This document shows, piece after piece, positions 21,416 to 33,370 of a stretch of DNA of 64,000 bases (position 1 is the first letter of the stretch; each line of letters opens with the position of its first letter). The DNA comes from Hemerocallis citrina. Lineage: Eukaryota; Streptophyta; Magnoliopsida; Asparagales; Asphodelaceae. The stretch spans positions 11,706,597 to 11,770,596 of the forward strand of contig CM030360.1 in the NCBI GenBank assembly GCA_017893485.1, in the 5' to 3' direction. Made by a program: the position numbers and the translations under genes. Below the pieces are notes generated by a model. The model was not told where the DNA came from. It did no database searches and saw nothing but the letters and a program-made list of their open reading frames with translations.

Positions 21416-23938
21416 TTAATAAGAACCAATGTAAAACTTACATGCGAATAGGATTTGGCATTCTTTCGAAATCACCGGAAACTCCAATATTTTTGGCATA
21501 GCTACATCCTTAACAGTGACAAGGGCATTTTCACTGAAACTAACAATCATCGTCTTGAGCGATTGTGCTTTGGCTAAAACAAACTGTATGAACTCAAGTT
21601 CAGCTTTAACACACGATATATTAGTAATTTTTACTGTTTGAAGTTTATCAAATACACCAAGATGTTCTTGTGCTTCCCAAAAATCTAGCCCAAGTCCAGC
21701 AACTTTCGTACTGTAATAACCAGCCTAAGAAAAAAAAAAGTCATAAGAGAAGCAAAAAATCATATATTCAGGTAAATGGATTAGTGAAAGTTGTGCATGT
21801 CTTACCCGATACTCGAATTCTTGTAGATTAGGACTGCTCCTTAGCAGGCAAAGAGTGAGTAATGCTTCTGATTCAAGTTCAAAACTTACATCCAAGATCA
21901 TTATTTTCAGATGGTCAAAGCTGATTGGGAGTCTTCTTGGTATATGGGCTTTATGAGGATGCTAAAATCACCCAAAATGAACAATATGTCAAGTCACCAT
22001 TTTAACTAAAAATAGCTCGAACAAAAAAGATAAAAAATTGTCCAATGCAATGTGAAAATAAAAATAAAAAGAATAAGTGGCTTAAAAGGGTTTATAACTA
22101 AGCCTAGGTTCTCACCTGAATTTGCCTTAAAAATCTTAACCCGTTGATGGTTAGCAACCCAAAATGGAACCAATAGATAAAATATACAAAGATAAGGTTT
22201 TGACATGGTTGTACTAAAGGTCTATTTTTTAGGTCTGGTTTAGGATGGTGTTAATTAGTTTACACAATTTCAGTTATCTGAAGTTAGTTTACACAATTTC
22301 AGTTATCATATCTTCAAAATGTTCGAAGACTTTTGTAAGGTCAAGAAACTCTACTTATCTCATCCCGAAAGATAAGAGAGATTGTAATAATTGAACTTAT
22401 CTCAAATGCACTCTTGCCATAATTTATCAGTCAACTAAGCATGCTCTCTTGTTTTTTCCCTAATAAAACTCCAGTTATCCCCACACATAAGAAGATAAGT
22501 AAAATCAATTTTCAATCAGAGGTAGAGCTAGGTGTAGAGGTCTACTAATAATTTCTGTTATCTTAACTTCTTCTTCCTTAAGGGAGGGGAGCTTGAAATT
22601 ACTCAGGAAAAACTACTTTTATTTAACAATATTTTAAATAATAAGTTTAATTATATATATGTCCTTATTGAAAACTTAATTTAAACAAACCTCAATATAA
22701 TCCCTGATCCACAGCTCGAGCTTCTTAAGATTAGGCATTCCCATAAGTTTGCAATCTCCTTTAGGTCCAACCCAATAATAATTACTAAGCCTAGGATCGA
22801 GCAGAACCACTTCGAGGACTGGAGCGCTACTTATGGTAAAGTCATCAAGACAATTATCATAGTCGATCCCCACTAATTCAAGCCGTCGTAGATTAGGAGC
22901 AGCAATATCAAGGCATTGCTTTTTGCCACCCAAACGTAATCCAGACAGAGTAACTTCCATCAGCATGGAGCAAGCGGAAAATAACTTGGAGAGGTGGGCA
23001 TGGGCACCGAAGCTGACGTGTTGAAGATGCAGGGATCGGAGATTTTTAAGACCAGAAAAGTCTCCATCGCCAGTGATTACTAACTGTTTGTTGACCGAGA
23101 AATCTCTCACGTTCACTAACTTAAGCAATCGGAGATTCGGGGCAATGATATCAAGGTGCTGAGTTTCTTGTAGACGAATGTTTATCAGATTGACTTCCTC
23201 CAAGAAGTGACACGCAGAAAATAACTTGGAGAGGTGGGCAGCAAATGTGATGGATTCGAGATGGAGTATTCGGAGATTTTTAAGACCAGAAAAGTTTCCA
23301 TCAATAGTGATAGCTAATTTTACCTGCACAGCTTGTTTTAACTTTAAGGCTCGGAGATTTGGAGCAAAGATATCAAGCTGCTGCTGCTGACTTCCCGATG
23401 AATAAATATCTACCAGAGCAGCAGCCTCCAATAAAGGGCATGACGAAAACAACACCGAGACGACGAAACTAAAAAAGTAGACGTGTTCGAGATGTATGGT
23501 TTGAAGTGTTTTAAAACCAGAAAAGTCTAGCGAAACACAGTCATAGAAGCAGCCTGCTTTGAGTTGGAGATGGGTTAGATTAGGGAAAGAGCGAGCAATG
23601 GAGTCGAATCGGCAGTGGGAATCGACGAGGTGGAGGGTACGGATGGTGGGGCCGGATTGGACGGAGAGGAAGTTTAAGGCATCGGAGTTGAGATTGGCCT
23701 TGAGGAGGCGAAGGGGGCTGGAGTGAAGGAGGACGATTTGGGATGCGACCAATTTCTTGATATCGAAGAGATCGAGATCGGGGATGGATCGCCAACGGCA
23801 ACGCCATGAGCGGGATAGGACGGAGGTCCTTACGGCCTCTTTGAAGGGGATCAAACAGAGGATGTCGTAGATGATGGTTTCGGGTAAGTCGGTTAAGGTT
23901 TTAGGGGACGCCATCTTCATCTTCTTGTTTGATTCCAT
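21416..23938 (-). CDS. F-box/LRR/FBD protein, three exons
   Basis: Exon 1 is 23938-22691, exon 2 is 21961-21806 and exon 3 is 21724-21416, giving about 570 residues with phase-0 junctions and GT..AG introns (donors GTTTGT and GTAAGA; acceptors TTTTAG and TTTCTTAG). An F-box is at residues ~15-60 (LTDLPETIIYDILCLIPFKE, SVLSRSWRCRWRSIP). Three leucine-rich modules of ~65-70 residues follow (FSGLKNLRxLHL, LSKLFSAC, LDIxAPNLRxLxL). The last two exons encode an FBD domain (LPISFDHLKIM, SSPNLQEFEYR, KILEFPVISKECQILF). Such proteins are substrate receptors of SCF ubiquitin ligases; the target is unknown. A possible extra donor (GCAT|GTAAGT) at 21441 might add a fourth exon. A MULE lies 134 bp upstream of the start codon and may have replaced its promoter. 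Confidence 0.88.
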
Positions 23939-24072
23939 TGATGACTACGGCGACGGACAAGTACGCAATAGGGGTTCTGACTTATGAATTCCGAGAAGAA
24001 GGATTATTGGGGTTTCGGCTTTCGAGGAAGGATTTAAAAAAATTCTTGGCCTCACATCCCGGTATGTATTGG
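23939..24072. other. short interval between F-box start codon and MULE
   Basis: These 134 bp are all that remains of the native upstream region before the MULE. No TATA box is obvious. The 9-bp target duplication ATGTATTGG is at 24064-24072. Confidence 0.6.
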
Positions 24073-24725
24073 GGAATTTTTTGCCGTACTAGGCCACTTT
24101 TTGATGCTATTTGCGTTTTTAGACCAGATCCCAAACTATTAGCGTTCGTGGGCTAGCCACTGCCACGTCAGCAGCTCATACCCACCAAATTTGTACTCCC
24201 ACACTTGGTAGATTACGGGAGGATTGAGTTGAGTATGTGTAAAGAAGGTCGCTAATGGGAATAGCGGGCGCCTCCAACTGAGGTCGCTATTAGAAATAGC
24301 GACCTCAGATGCGTCCCCAATTGCTTTTAAGTTACGACTACCCCACTGTTTTTCTTTATTCTTCTCGCTATTCCCCAAATAGCGATCTCTTCGCTCTCTC
24401 CCAAAAACCCAAAAACCCAAAACCCTAACTCCCTAATTTCTCTCCCAAAATTCCATTAATCCAAGTTTCTTACTTCTCCACCCGACCTCTCTCCTCACAC
24501 TTCGTCGAAATCACTCTCCTCACTACGGATTTTGGAAATCCCCAAATCATATCCAGTCCCCAAAACTATTCGAGGTATGCCTAGTATAGTATTGTGATGG
24601 TTTATTGTTGGTGTTGGTTACATTTATTTTTCACTTGTTGTTAATAATGTGACCCAAATTGATTGTTTGTTTATTGGTAAATTTTTGAGGAATTGGATAC
24701 ATAGTGAGGAATACTTAGTTTTGAA
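24073..24725 (+). repeat. left terminal inverted repeat of the MULE
   Basis: Pairs with 34043-33371. It holds palindromes around AATAGC cores (GAGGTCGCTATTAGAAATAG at about 24280; CTCGCTATTCCCCAAATAGC at about 24364), a leader-like stretch and a consensus-like donor CGAG|GTATGCC at about 24573. It lacks a ~27-bp GGCCGCTATT-type palindrome present at the matching site in the right TIR. Similarity ends near TTAGTTTTGAAT at about 24725. Confidence 0.9.
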
Positions 24726-25528
24726 TACTAAGTTAGGATATGTAGGAGTAAATAGCTTTGAAAAGCTATGCTTAAGCAGAAATTAGGAAACAATCTGCTT
24801 TATTTTATCTATTTGGCTATAGTTTTAAAAGTCAGTCTGTTTCAAAAATTATTTAAACAAACTCCCTGAAAACTTTTAGTATTTAAAAATTTGTGATAAA
24901 ACAACATACACATTACATGGATTTTTATTTTTGCTAATCAACATTACATGTGTTATATGCACGAAATAAACCATAGACAAACATTTTTCTACTACTGCAA
25001 TTTACATAACATGAAATAAATAGCAAAGCTTCACCAATTCTTATACTTGACATTAAACATGCTGTTGACCAAATATTCTGATACATAATCAGAGATCATG
25101 TAAGAGCCATAGTTAAAAAAATGTTAGAGTTTGGTGCAAATGAGAATATGAAAGAAATTAATTTTCAATCTTCTTTAGAATTTACATTAATAACTACGCA
25201 GAGGCTCATCCTAAATTATACACAAACTTCATAAACAAGGAAAACAGTTAATATATGGAATACTGGTAGATTGTAAGAACTTGTAGTAATTTGTTTAAGA
25301 TTGCGTGTTTACTTTGAATTGTGGTAACATTATTGCCATTCATGATCAATTTTTGTGTTATGTTTCATCTCAGAATAACATCCATAGTCATTCCTTGTTT
25401 GAGTATCTTGTTTTTATTTATTTGTGTTGGTTGAATGAGTAATTCTTTGATGACATATGAACATTCTCAACAACGATCTTAACAGACTTACTTGTTTGCT
25501 TATACTTTGATAGGTAATCTACGCAAAT

Positions 25529-27718
25529 ATGGTAAGAACGATGGGAGGGGGATCAAGGAGTGCTAGGCCCGGGGTATGAACTATTAATTTGTAATGTTTA
25601 AATAGTATATGTCTTCCTATGGAGTTTTCACTAAACACAGTATATTTTATCCTCAGGATGGCCAAGGCAATGTCCCGTCCTCGTTTGCACCGCCTGGGCA
25701 AGCTAGTTCGTCTCATGCTGCAGTTGGAGGACCAGGCCCTCATGATCGACAGTATTAACGTTGCAGCAGACACATAGATCCCAACGGGTGTGGGACGGTA
25801 CATCTCGAGAATGTAGTTTCCACACGCATGAGACATTGCCTATGCATCCACTTACACACCAACTCCTTGTTCAAGCCGGTTTCTATGGCCTATGTCTGAT
25901 AGAAAAAATCAAGCTTGACAGACAACTACTAACAGCCTTACTCGAGCGATGGAGGCCGGAAACACATACGTTTCATCTTAGCGTGGGAGAGATGACCGTC
26001 ACACTTCAGGATATCGCCGTTATCTCAGGACTACCAGTTGATGGATTCACGGTCCCGGGAACCATGGCCTTCAATAAGGAACAACTTGTGGCGGACTTTC
26101 TTGGTCGGATGGCGGATGATAGTACATTTGATGGAGTTTCAATTCGATTAAGTTGGTTGAAGAAAACATTTAAAAATTTTCCAACCAACAATTCCAACCA
26201 ATATGACATCAAATGCTACACTCGGGCTTACCTGATGACAGTTTTTGGAGGTGTTCTCTTTCCCAACTCTACTGGAGACGTTGTCCCTATAATGTATTTG
26301 CCACTTATCGGTGATTTGACAAGAGTTCGGCAATACAGTTGGGGTAGTGCAGCGTTAGCTTCCTTATACAGGAGTCTTTGTAATGGAGCATTGATGGCGA
26401 AAGAGATGACTGGTCCGATGTTGCTACTCCAGATATGGTGTTGGGAACACTTGCACTTAGGTAGACCTTGCATCACCCGGCAATCAGAGGGGTGGATGAG
26501 GGACGCAGCGAATGCCAACATGCTGGCTCCCATAGCAGTTTATTGGTCGGGGGACATACATGGAGAGATAACCCACGTGGGGTGGTAACCTACTACAGAG
26601 ATAAGCTGGATATATTGCGCGAGGAGTTTGTTGTTTGGGAACCATACACCGACAACCGATTGCAAAGGTTACCTCCCATCTGCACCGAACGTACGGTTCT
26701 TTGGTTGACCAGAGCACCACTTGTCAATTTCAGTATCGTCGAGATGTACTTTCCCGACCGTGTGCTTCGCCAATTTGGACTTCAACAAGACATCCCTGCA
26801 CCACGAACATATGACACTCTCCTGCACAGGGTGAAAGGGGTTGGTCGTGTCCCAGACCATGACTGGGCTTCCCATCATCAAGTTCATGTGAATGCTTGGA
26901 ATGAGCGGAGGAATGATACCGTTATAACAGGCATTCTTCCATATGACGGATCACTCCAAGCGGCGTACCTGTCTTGGTATCAACGAATTACCCGTCTGTA
27001 TGTCGCACCTCGTACATCAGTACCTACCGGTGTCCTTCTTCCTATACCCAGTGCCGAGGTCGAACCCGCACCCGCTCATTCCTTTTTGCAAGTCATGTAC
27101 CAACCTAAAGCATCTTCAAGCCGGAAAATCGTATGCTAAATCCTTTGTTTGTTTCTTGATTATCATATTATTTTGGCATTACTGATGCATATTTGTTTCT
27201 TGTTTAATTGATTAGTCCATATTAGATTCTCATTCAATTTTGTATTTGTTTTGCAGATTGACCAAGTCTGGGTTGTAGCAAGGAAATGCAAACAAGTGCT
27301 TGGCAGTAATGTTGCTTAAGCCGCAAAGGATCTTGCACGCGAGATTCTCGCCCCGTGTCGTTCGGCTATCGAGGAGGTTTGTGAGGTTACCCGATTTGAT
27401 GCAATGTTGTCATCACCCATTCCCCAGACATCAACCTGTCAACAAAGGAAGAAGAAGAAGTCAACACGAGCAAGCCAACGTGCCGAAGAATGTGTCCCAG
27501 TGCAAACGGAAGAACCTGTGCAAGTACCAGAACCTGAGCAAGTTATTCACGAGCAAATATCAGAACCTGTGCAACAATCTATTGAGCATGCACAGCATTC
27601 ACATGAAATTGAGGAAAAAATTCCGGACGAGATGCTAATTTCCCAAATTACACAAGTGAGTCGTCCACGAAGGACTGTGCGTAAAAGAAGGAAGCCCAAT
27701 TTGTATACACCTTCGTAG
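25529..27718 (+). pseudogene. plant mobile domain (PMD) protein of the MULE
   Basis: Exons are 25529-25573, 25657-27130 and 27257-27718 (donors GTATGA and GTATGC; acceptors CCTCAG and TTGCAG). A non-coding leader exon probably sits in the TIR (donor at about 24573, acceptor TTGATAG at about 25512). The core matches the plant mobile domain of the MAIN/MAIL1 and 'phosphatase 7 long form' proteins: HQLLVQAGFYGLCLIEKIKL, ALLERWRPETHTFHL, GEMTVTLQDIAVISGLPVDG, CWEHLHLGRP, YYRDKLDILREEFVVWEPY, FPDRVLRQFGLQQDIP. The C-terminal exon is Glu/Gln-rich and ends in a basic tail (RPRRTVRKRRKP). Lesions are a frameshift near 25750, another near 26570 and TAA at 27317-27319. PMD is known from plant transposons; its role in transposition is not established. 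Confidence 0.85.
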
Positions 27719-27959
27719 CTTTCAAGCCGTATTGGAAATTCCAATCTAATATTAACGTAGTTAGTTGTTTCATGTTTTGAACCACGTTCATGCTTACTTT
27801 CAGTCATAATGTTGTTATCATCACTCGTTATAGTGTTAACGTATAAGTTGTGGACCACTATTATGCTAAATTTGGTTTTCTAAGCTTGTTATTTGGTTGT
27901 TTAATGTTGACATATTTTAAGTAAATATTTATGTTGCATTTCGACTTGGTTGGAATCCT

Positions 27960-28140
27960 GGAGCTGAATTTGATGTGGAATTGAAGTGTGCAAAATATGT
28001 TTGGATTGAAATGTACAAGTGAATGGCCTGTAAGTGCATATTTGGGTACAACACCATTGTATAGAGGGAAGTGATAATTGTATAACTTGTAGTCTTGGAT
28101 GTTTATACTAAGGCCGCGATTACCAATCGCGACCACAGGT
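27960..28140 (+). repeat. left arm of the inverted repeat flanking the palindromic array
   Basis: Shares TTGTATAGAGGGAAGTGAT and TTGTAGTCTTGGATGTTTAT-type sequence with the reverse complement of about 29380-29535. The outermost part is more diverged. The array between the arms therefore sits in a large stem. It begins ~240 bp after the PMD stop codon. Confidence 0.75.
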
Positions 28141-29415
28141 ATGATAGGACGCAAACGGCATTAGCGATTACGCTGTTTGCGATTAGCTTTCCTCTGTGAA
28201 TATGACTCATAATACCCTACCACTGTGGCCGCGATTGGCACTAGCGGCCACAGTAGTTAGTCATTTTTGAGTCAGATTCACAGAGGGGAAGTTTTTTTAG
28301 ACTTCTCCTCTATGAATTTGAGTCAAAATTGCCTACTACTGTGGCCACGATTGGCATTAGCGGCCACGGTAGTAGGCCATTTTCGTTGAGATTCACAGAG
28401 AAGAAGTTTTTTAAGACTTCTCCTCTGTGAATATGACTCATAATAGCCTACCACTGTGGCCCCGATTGGTACTGGCGGCCACAGTAGTTAGTCATTTTTG
28501 AGTCAGATTCACAGAGAAGTTTTTTGAAAACTTCTTCTTTGTGAATCTGAGTCAAAATTGCCTAATACTGTGGCCGCGATTGGCATTAGCGGCCACAGTA
28601 GTAGGCCATTTTCGTTGAGATTCACAGAGGAGAAGTTTTTTGAAAACTTCTCCTCTGTGAATATGACTAATAATAGCCTACCACTGTGGCCGCGATTAGC
28701 ACTAGCGGCCACAGTAGTTAGTCATTTTTGAGTCAGATTCACAGAGAAGTTTTTTGAAAATTTCTTCTCTGTGAATCTGAGTCAAAATTGCCTACTACTG
28801 TGGCCGTGATTGGCATTAGCGGCCACAGTAGTAGGCCATTTTCGTTGAGATTCACAGAGAAGAAGTTTTTTAAGACTTCTCCTCTGTGAATATGACTCAT
28901 AATAGCCTACCACTTTGGCCGCGATTGGCACTAGCGGCCACCGTAGTTAGTCATTTTTGAGTCAGATTCACAGAGAAGTTTTTTGAAAACTTCTTCTCTG
29001 TGAATCTGAGTCAAAATTGCCTACTACTGTGGCCGCGATTGGCATTAGCAGCCACAGTAGTAGGCCATTTTCGTTGAGATTCACAGAGGAGAAGTTTTTT
29101 GAAAACTTCTCCTCTGTGAATATGACTCATAATAGTCTACCACTGTGGCCGCGATTGGCACTAGCGGCCACAGTAGTTAGTCATTTTTGAGTCAGATTCA
29201 CAGAGGAGAAGTTTTTTGAAAACTTCTTCTCTGTGAATCTCACTCAAAATGCGTAACTACTGTGGCCGCTAGTGGCAATCGCGGCCACAGTAGTAAGCTA
29301 TTTTGAGTCATATTTACAGAGGATAAGTCATTTTGGCAAACAGCATAATCGCTAATGTCAATAGCGACCTATAATAGCTATGGTCGCGATTGGCAATCGC
29401 GACCTTAGTATAAAC
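28100..29415. repeat. array of ten GC-rich palindromes alternating with AT-rich hairpins (about five 230-bp units)
   Basis: The anchor TGACTCATAATA or its variant recurs at 28203, 28434, 28664, 28893 and 29123, so the period is 229-231 bp. Each unit has two near-perfect palindromes of the form ACTGTGGCCGCGATT-n-TAGCGGCCACAGT, spaced ~115 bp. Ten occur, at about 28221, 28337, 28452, 28566, 28682, 28796, 28911, 29026, 29140 and 29257; the last is reversed in its loop. Between them are hairpins of the form TCACAGAG..AAGTTTTTTGAAAACTT..CTCTGTGA. Outer copies at 28111 and 29384 read GGYCGCGATT-n-AATCGCGACC. No protein is encoded. The array separates the 3' ends of the two MULE genes. Confidence 0.93.
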
Positions 29416-29535
29416 ATCCAAGACTACAAATTATAAAATGATCACTTCCCTCTATACAATTTTTGTATCCCCAAATTAACAGTCACAAACAAAGTTGCTA
29501 CTTCAGATGAAAGTTCAAATACATTTCAACTCCAC
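29380..29535 (-). repeat. right arm of the inverted repeat flanking the palindromic array
   Basis: Reverse complement of the arm at about 27960-28140, with TATAAACATCCAAGACTACAA and CTTCCCTCTATACAA stretches. Identity is highest next to the array and falls outward. Confidence 0.75.
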
Positions 29536-29875
29536 ATTTACATTCCACTGATTCAGTATTATATTCACCTGTCATTATATTGAGCATTATATTCAGCATT
29601 ACATTCCGCATTTACATTTCAACCTGCGATAGTCTTCAGTTCCAAATAAAAATCTATATATAACTAGTCTTCTATACAACAAGATTCTCTTACATCAAAA
29701 AAAAAAAAAACATCAAAACTAGTTTGCGATCCTACACATAAAAAATAAACAGCAAAATTTATACAATATGAGGAAATCAGTCGACTACCAAAATCTATAC
29801 ATCAAAATTCGACTACCAAAATTTCAAGTACAAAGTCCATTACCCCCTACTTAATATTGTCCATATTTACGGTCA

Positions 29876-32785
29876 TCAGTTGATAGACGACATATCTGCA
29901 GTGCTCCTCGGACTGTGCGCACCACGACCCCGTGCAGCCCTTCCTCTTCCGCGTCTACTAGTTGCATTCAATCTCTCATCCTGTATTTCAAGTACAAAAT
30001 TTGAATAATTTAAATGTACATTTAATTAACAATTCAAAACAACTGCATGGTGTTTAATATGATAAAATGCTACACCAAATAGTCGATACTACCTGCGACG
30101 TACTAGTGCCACCGGATTTTTTCCTCTTCGTACATCGATGTTTATTCTGTCCTGTTTGATTGCATTCGGAACAAGTAATTCTTGTAGCTGCTCCGTCTGT
30201 CACATCCATGTCATTCCGAATCTACATAGATCTAGGTCTACCCTTCCGACATCTTCTTAGTGTGTCATCCGCTTTCAGTGTTGGTCCCAATTGAGCAGGC
30301 CAGTATGCTTCATCTTGAATTGGATTGAAAGTTGGCAGCCAAGTGCGTAATAAGCAATCCGTAGAATAGAAAGGGTCAACATAAGGCCGGTAATCCAAAG
30401 CCCTAGATGCACAAGTGGCCAAAGCATGAGAACAAGGCATATGGTAAAGCTGGAATTTTTGGCACGTACAAGTACGGGCTCCTAAGTCGATAGTATGCAG
30501 GTTCCCACCCCTTTGCTGGTTTCTTTCAAATGTAATATCGTTTTTAACTTGAAATACACCGGGGCTATGATGGAACATTATAGCCTCGTGTAAGTTAGCT
30601 CTCTCTCATCGTTTATCAAGAAGAGCTTCAACACATGGAGACCAATTTTTCCCATCATTTATCATTTTCTGTGCCGCCTGACGACGTTCAGTGAAGTAAC
30701 TATTAAGACGGTAGAATATCATCTCAACAATAGCGGTGACGGGCAAGCTACGTACCCCCTTCAACATAGAATTAAATACTTCACTACCATTCGTAGTCAT
30801 GATGTCGTACCGACGACCTCCATCTGCCGCTAGTGCCCACTTCTCTATTGGTTTCTCCTTCAGCCAATTAGTCACCTCGACCTTCACCGACTCAATCTCT
30901 GTCATTCCCTTTTGTAGCTTTTTTGGCTGATTTTGACATGACACTACCTTCATCTTGTTCCTCAACTCCTTGTTACCAAATTTGGAAAAAAAATCGTAGA
31001 AAAATGCCGCATACAGTAACGGTGATAGGCATGTGGCTCATTCCAAGATCCGTTTTGCAACTCCATGCACGAGAGAATACCGACATGACGATCGGAGATT
31101 ACGCATAGCCCTTGACGGTCAGTTACGTAGTATCGAATACAACTCATGAACCAAATCCAACTTTCTATACTTTCTGCATCGACTATGGCAAAGGCAAATG
31201 GAAATAGCCGATCACTAGCATCAGGAGCTAACGCAATTAGTAAACATCCCTTATATTTACCATACAAATGTGTACCATCAATACTTATTACCGGTCTGCA
31301 AGACTTAAATCCTTCTATCGAAGCTGCAAAACTCCAGAAAACTCTCTTGAATGTCTCCTCACCTGGGCCGGCCGGAACTTTATCCCATTTAACATATGTA
31401 CCAGGATTTGAAGCTTGCAGTGCAGATAATAGAAGAGGCAACTTCGTATATGCTTCCGCAAACCCACCATAGAGCCTCTCAATAGCTCTTTGTTTCCCTT
31501 GCCATGCCTTGTTGTAAGAAATCTTATAATTGACGTCTTTCAACACTATCTCAATGATCGTCTTTGGCGTTATCCCTATTTGTGCCCTCACAACATTCAA
31601 AATTAAATTTGAAACTAATTTGGAGTCAACTTTCCTGTGATCCTGTGTCAATGTTGGATTAATGCAGGTATGAGAACCTCCTAATTTCATCACAACAAAG
31701 TGAGTCTGTCTAGTTGGAATTATTGCACGAAATTTCCACGGACAGGCTTGCTGTACCACAACGGGATGTGCTAATTGTTCCGATATTGTTCTAACCCTTG
31801 GTGCCATTTTACGTTTAATGCCAAATATGGTTTTGTTTGACCTGACCGTGACATACTCTCGATGTTCCTTGATGGAGAAAATTTTCACGGCATTTATCAC
31901 GGCATCTTTGCTTGTGAATTTCTGGCCAATGTACAAGTCACGTGGGTCGGCTGATCTAGATGACTCTTCACCAAAGTGGTATACTCTAGCAATGTCACCG
32001 AATTCCACCTATCCAATATCATGAACGGTTGTTGAAACCAATTGGGTCGTTGGGACGGCCCGTTCCACATTTTGTTGCAAATCATTAACGACGTTTGCTA
32101 CATTAACGTCAAGATTCGCATCATGGACATGCACATTTTCTTCATCTTCATCTTCACCGTCCTCTACATCTTCCACCTCTTCTTCATGTTCTTCATCTTC
32201 TATTAGGTCATTGTTAACCAAAGCATGCTGGAAGGTTTCAATAATATTTTCATTTTCGACGAGATTGCATATGAAAATGGAAGAAATTGGGATTTCATCT
32301 TCTGCAAGACTAAATGTACTTTGAGTTGTCAATATGTCACCATGTGGAGGTGACAAGTTGACACTCAACTGTATCGGATCATTGGGAATCATCTGAGAGG
32401 TCTGTACTTCGGGTATTGGAGTTGACACACGACCAACTTGTGGACTACGTATGTGAATCTTGGTTTGCTCTATTTATAATTCCATTGCAGACCAACTACT
32501 GTATGGATCAAGCGACCTTGCTATCATAGCAACTAATGAGTCATCATCAACTATAGGTACTGACATAAAAATAGGGCCTCCTTTGCCTTTTCCAGCTGCA
32601 TACCTAGCTTTAATTTGAACACTCCATTCACCTTTATCCCATTTAGTTACTTCGTATACCTTATCTACCAATTCTTGCATTTTTATATTCCGATTGGCCC
32701 ATATTATCACCGGTTGTACACCTTTATAGCAAAATCCTACTTTCCGGTCTTCAACTATTCCCCCCCCCCCCCCCCATAATACAAC
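29876..32785 (-). pseudogene. MURA-type transposase of the MULE
   Basis: DDE transposase that would cut and join the TIRs. In order: a PB1-like N-terminal domain (QELVDKVYEVTKWDKGEWSV), an acidic linker (EEEVEDVEDGEDEDEENV), a DNA-binding MuDR-type segment, and the catalytic core (first Asp in ISIDGTHLYGKYKG, second in CVISDRHVG, Glu in NGSEVFNSML). A SWIM zinc finger follows (CTCQKFQLYHMPCSHALA), then a zinc knuckle (CSECNQTGQNKHRC). After a 112-bp intron (30092-29981) there is an Arg/Gly-rich tail ending TGA 29876-29878. Lesions are TAA 32474-32476, TAG 32009-32011, a frameshift in an A8 run near 30988, TGA 30606-30608 and TAG 30222-30224. The start is uncertain because a C15 tract (32761-32775) lies at the predicted ATG. 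Confidence 0.92.
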
Positions 32786-33370
32786 CAAATTGGAATTTTA
32801 AAGTCCATACCTATACATTAGTACACATATTTGGATTCAATATACAATCTTGAACAAAAATTTTAAATTGATATTAACAAATATAAAGCATGGCATTTAA
32901 CCATTTCATATAAATATATATGTGTGTGTGTGTTATATATTCATAATAGCATAGTCAAAGTGAACACACTTGTTATGCTCATCACCCTTACATAGTCACA
33001 TGCACAAGCTATCTTCATACTGAGAGACATAAAGAACCAAATACGGTAATCTTGAGAGAAGAAAAATCTATATAAGTATGTAGCTATGCACAGGATATCT
33101 CCTAACACTTCATCTCCTCACACAATTGTGAAGTGTCTTTCACAAAACCAGTAAAAGCCATCTCCAACAAATTCATCTTTATTTTAATTGTGCATGTTAC
33201 TATATATGTATCATATTTCATCTTTATTTCAATCTCCACGCAATTCATCTTTATTTCAAATGTGAAGAGTATCATCATAGAATGAGTCCTAATTGTAACC
33301 AACACCCACAATCAACCGTTCAACAATCAATTTGGATCGTATTTTTGGGTCTACTTGTAACTCTAATACA
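32786..33370. other. 5' intron/leader region of the transposase gene inside the MULE
   Basis: AT-rich, no coding. It lies between the TIR leader donor (CGAG|GTATGCC on the minus strand at about 33518) and the transposase start. It includes a short partial repeat of TIR-like sequence (TGTAACCAACACCCACAATC at 33294, related to 33474). Confidence 0.5.

Noticed and set aside
24139..24420. 93-aa minus open frame near the F-box gene
   Set aside because: It lies within the MULE left TIR and is a by-product of TIR sequence.
28509..28712. Short open frame in the palindromic array
   Set aside because: It arises from the repeat unit. Neighbouring units break it.
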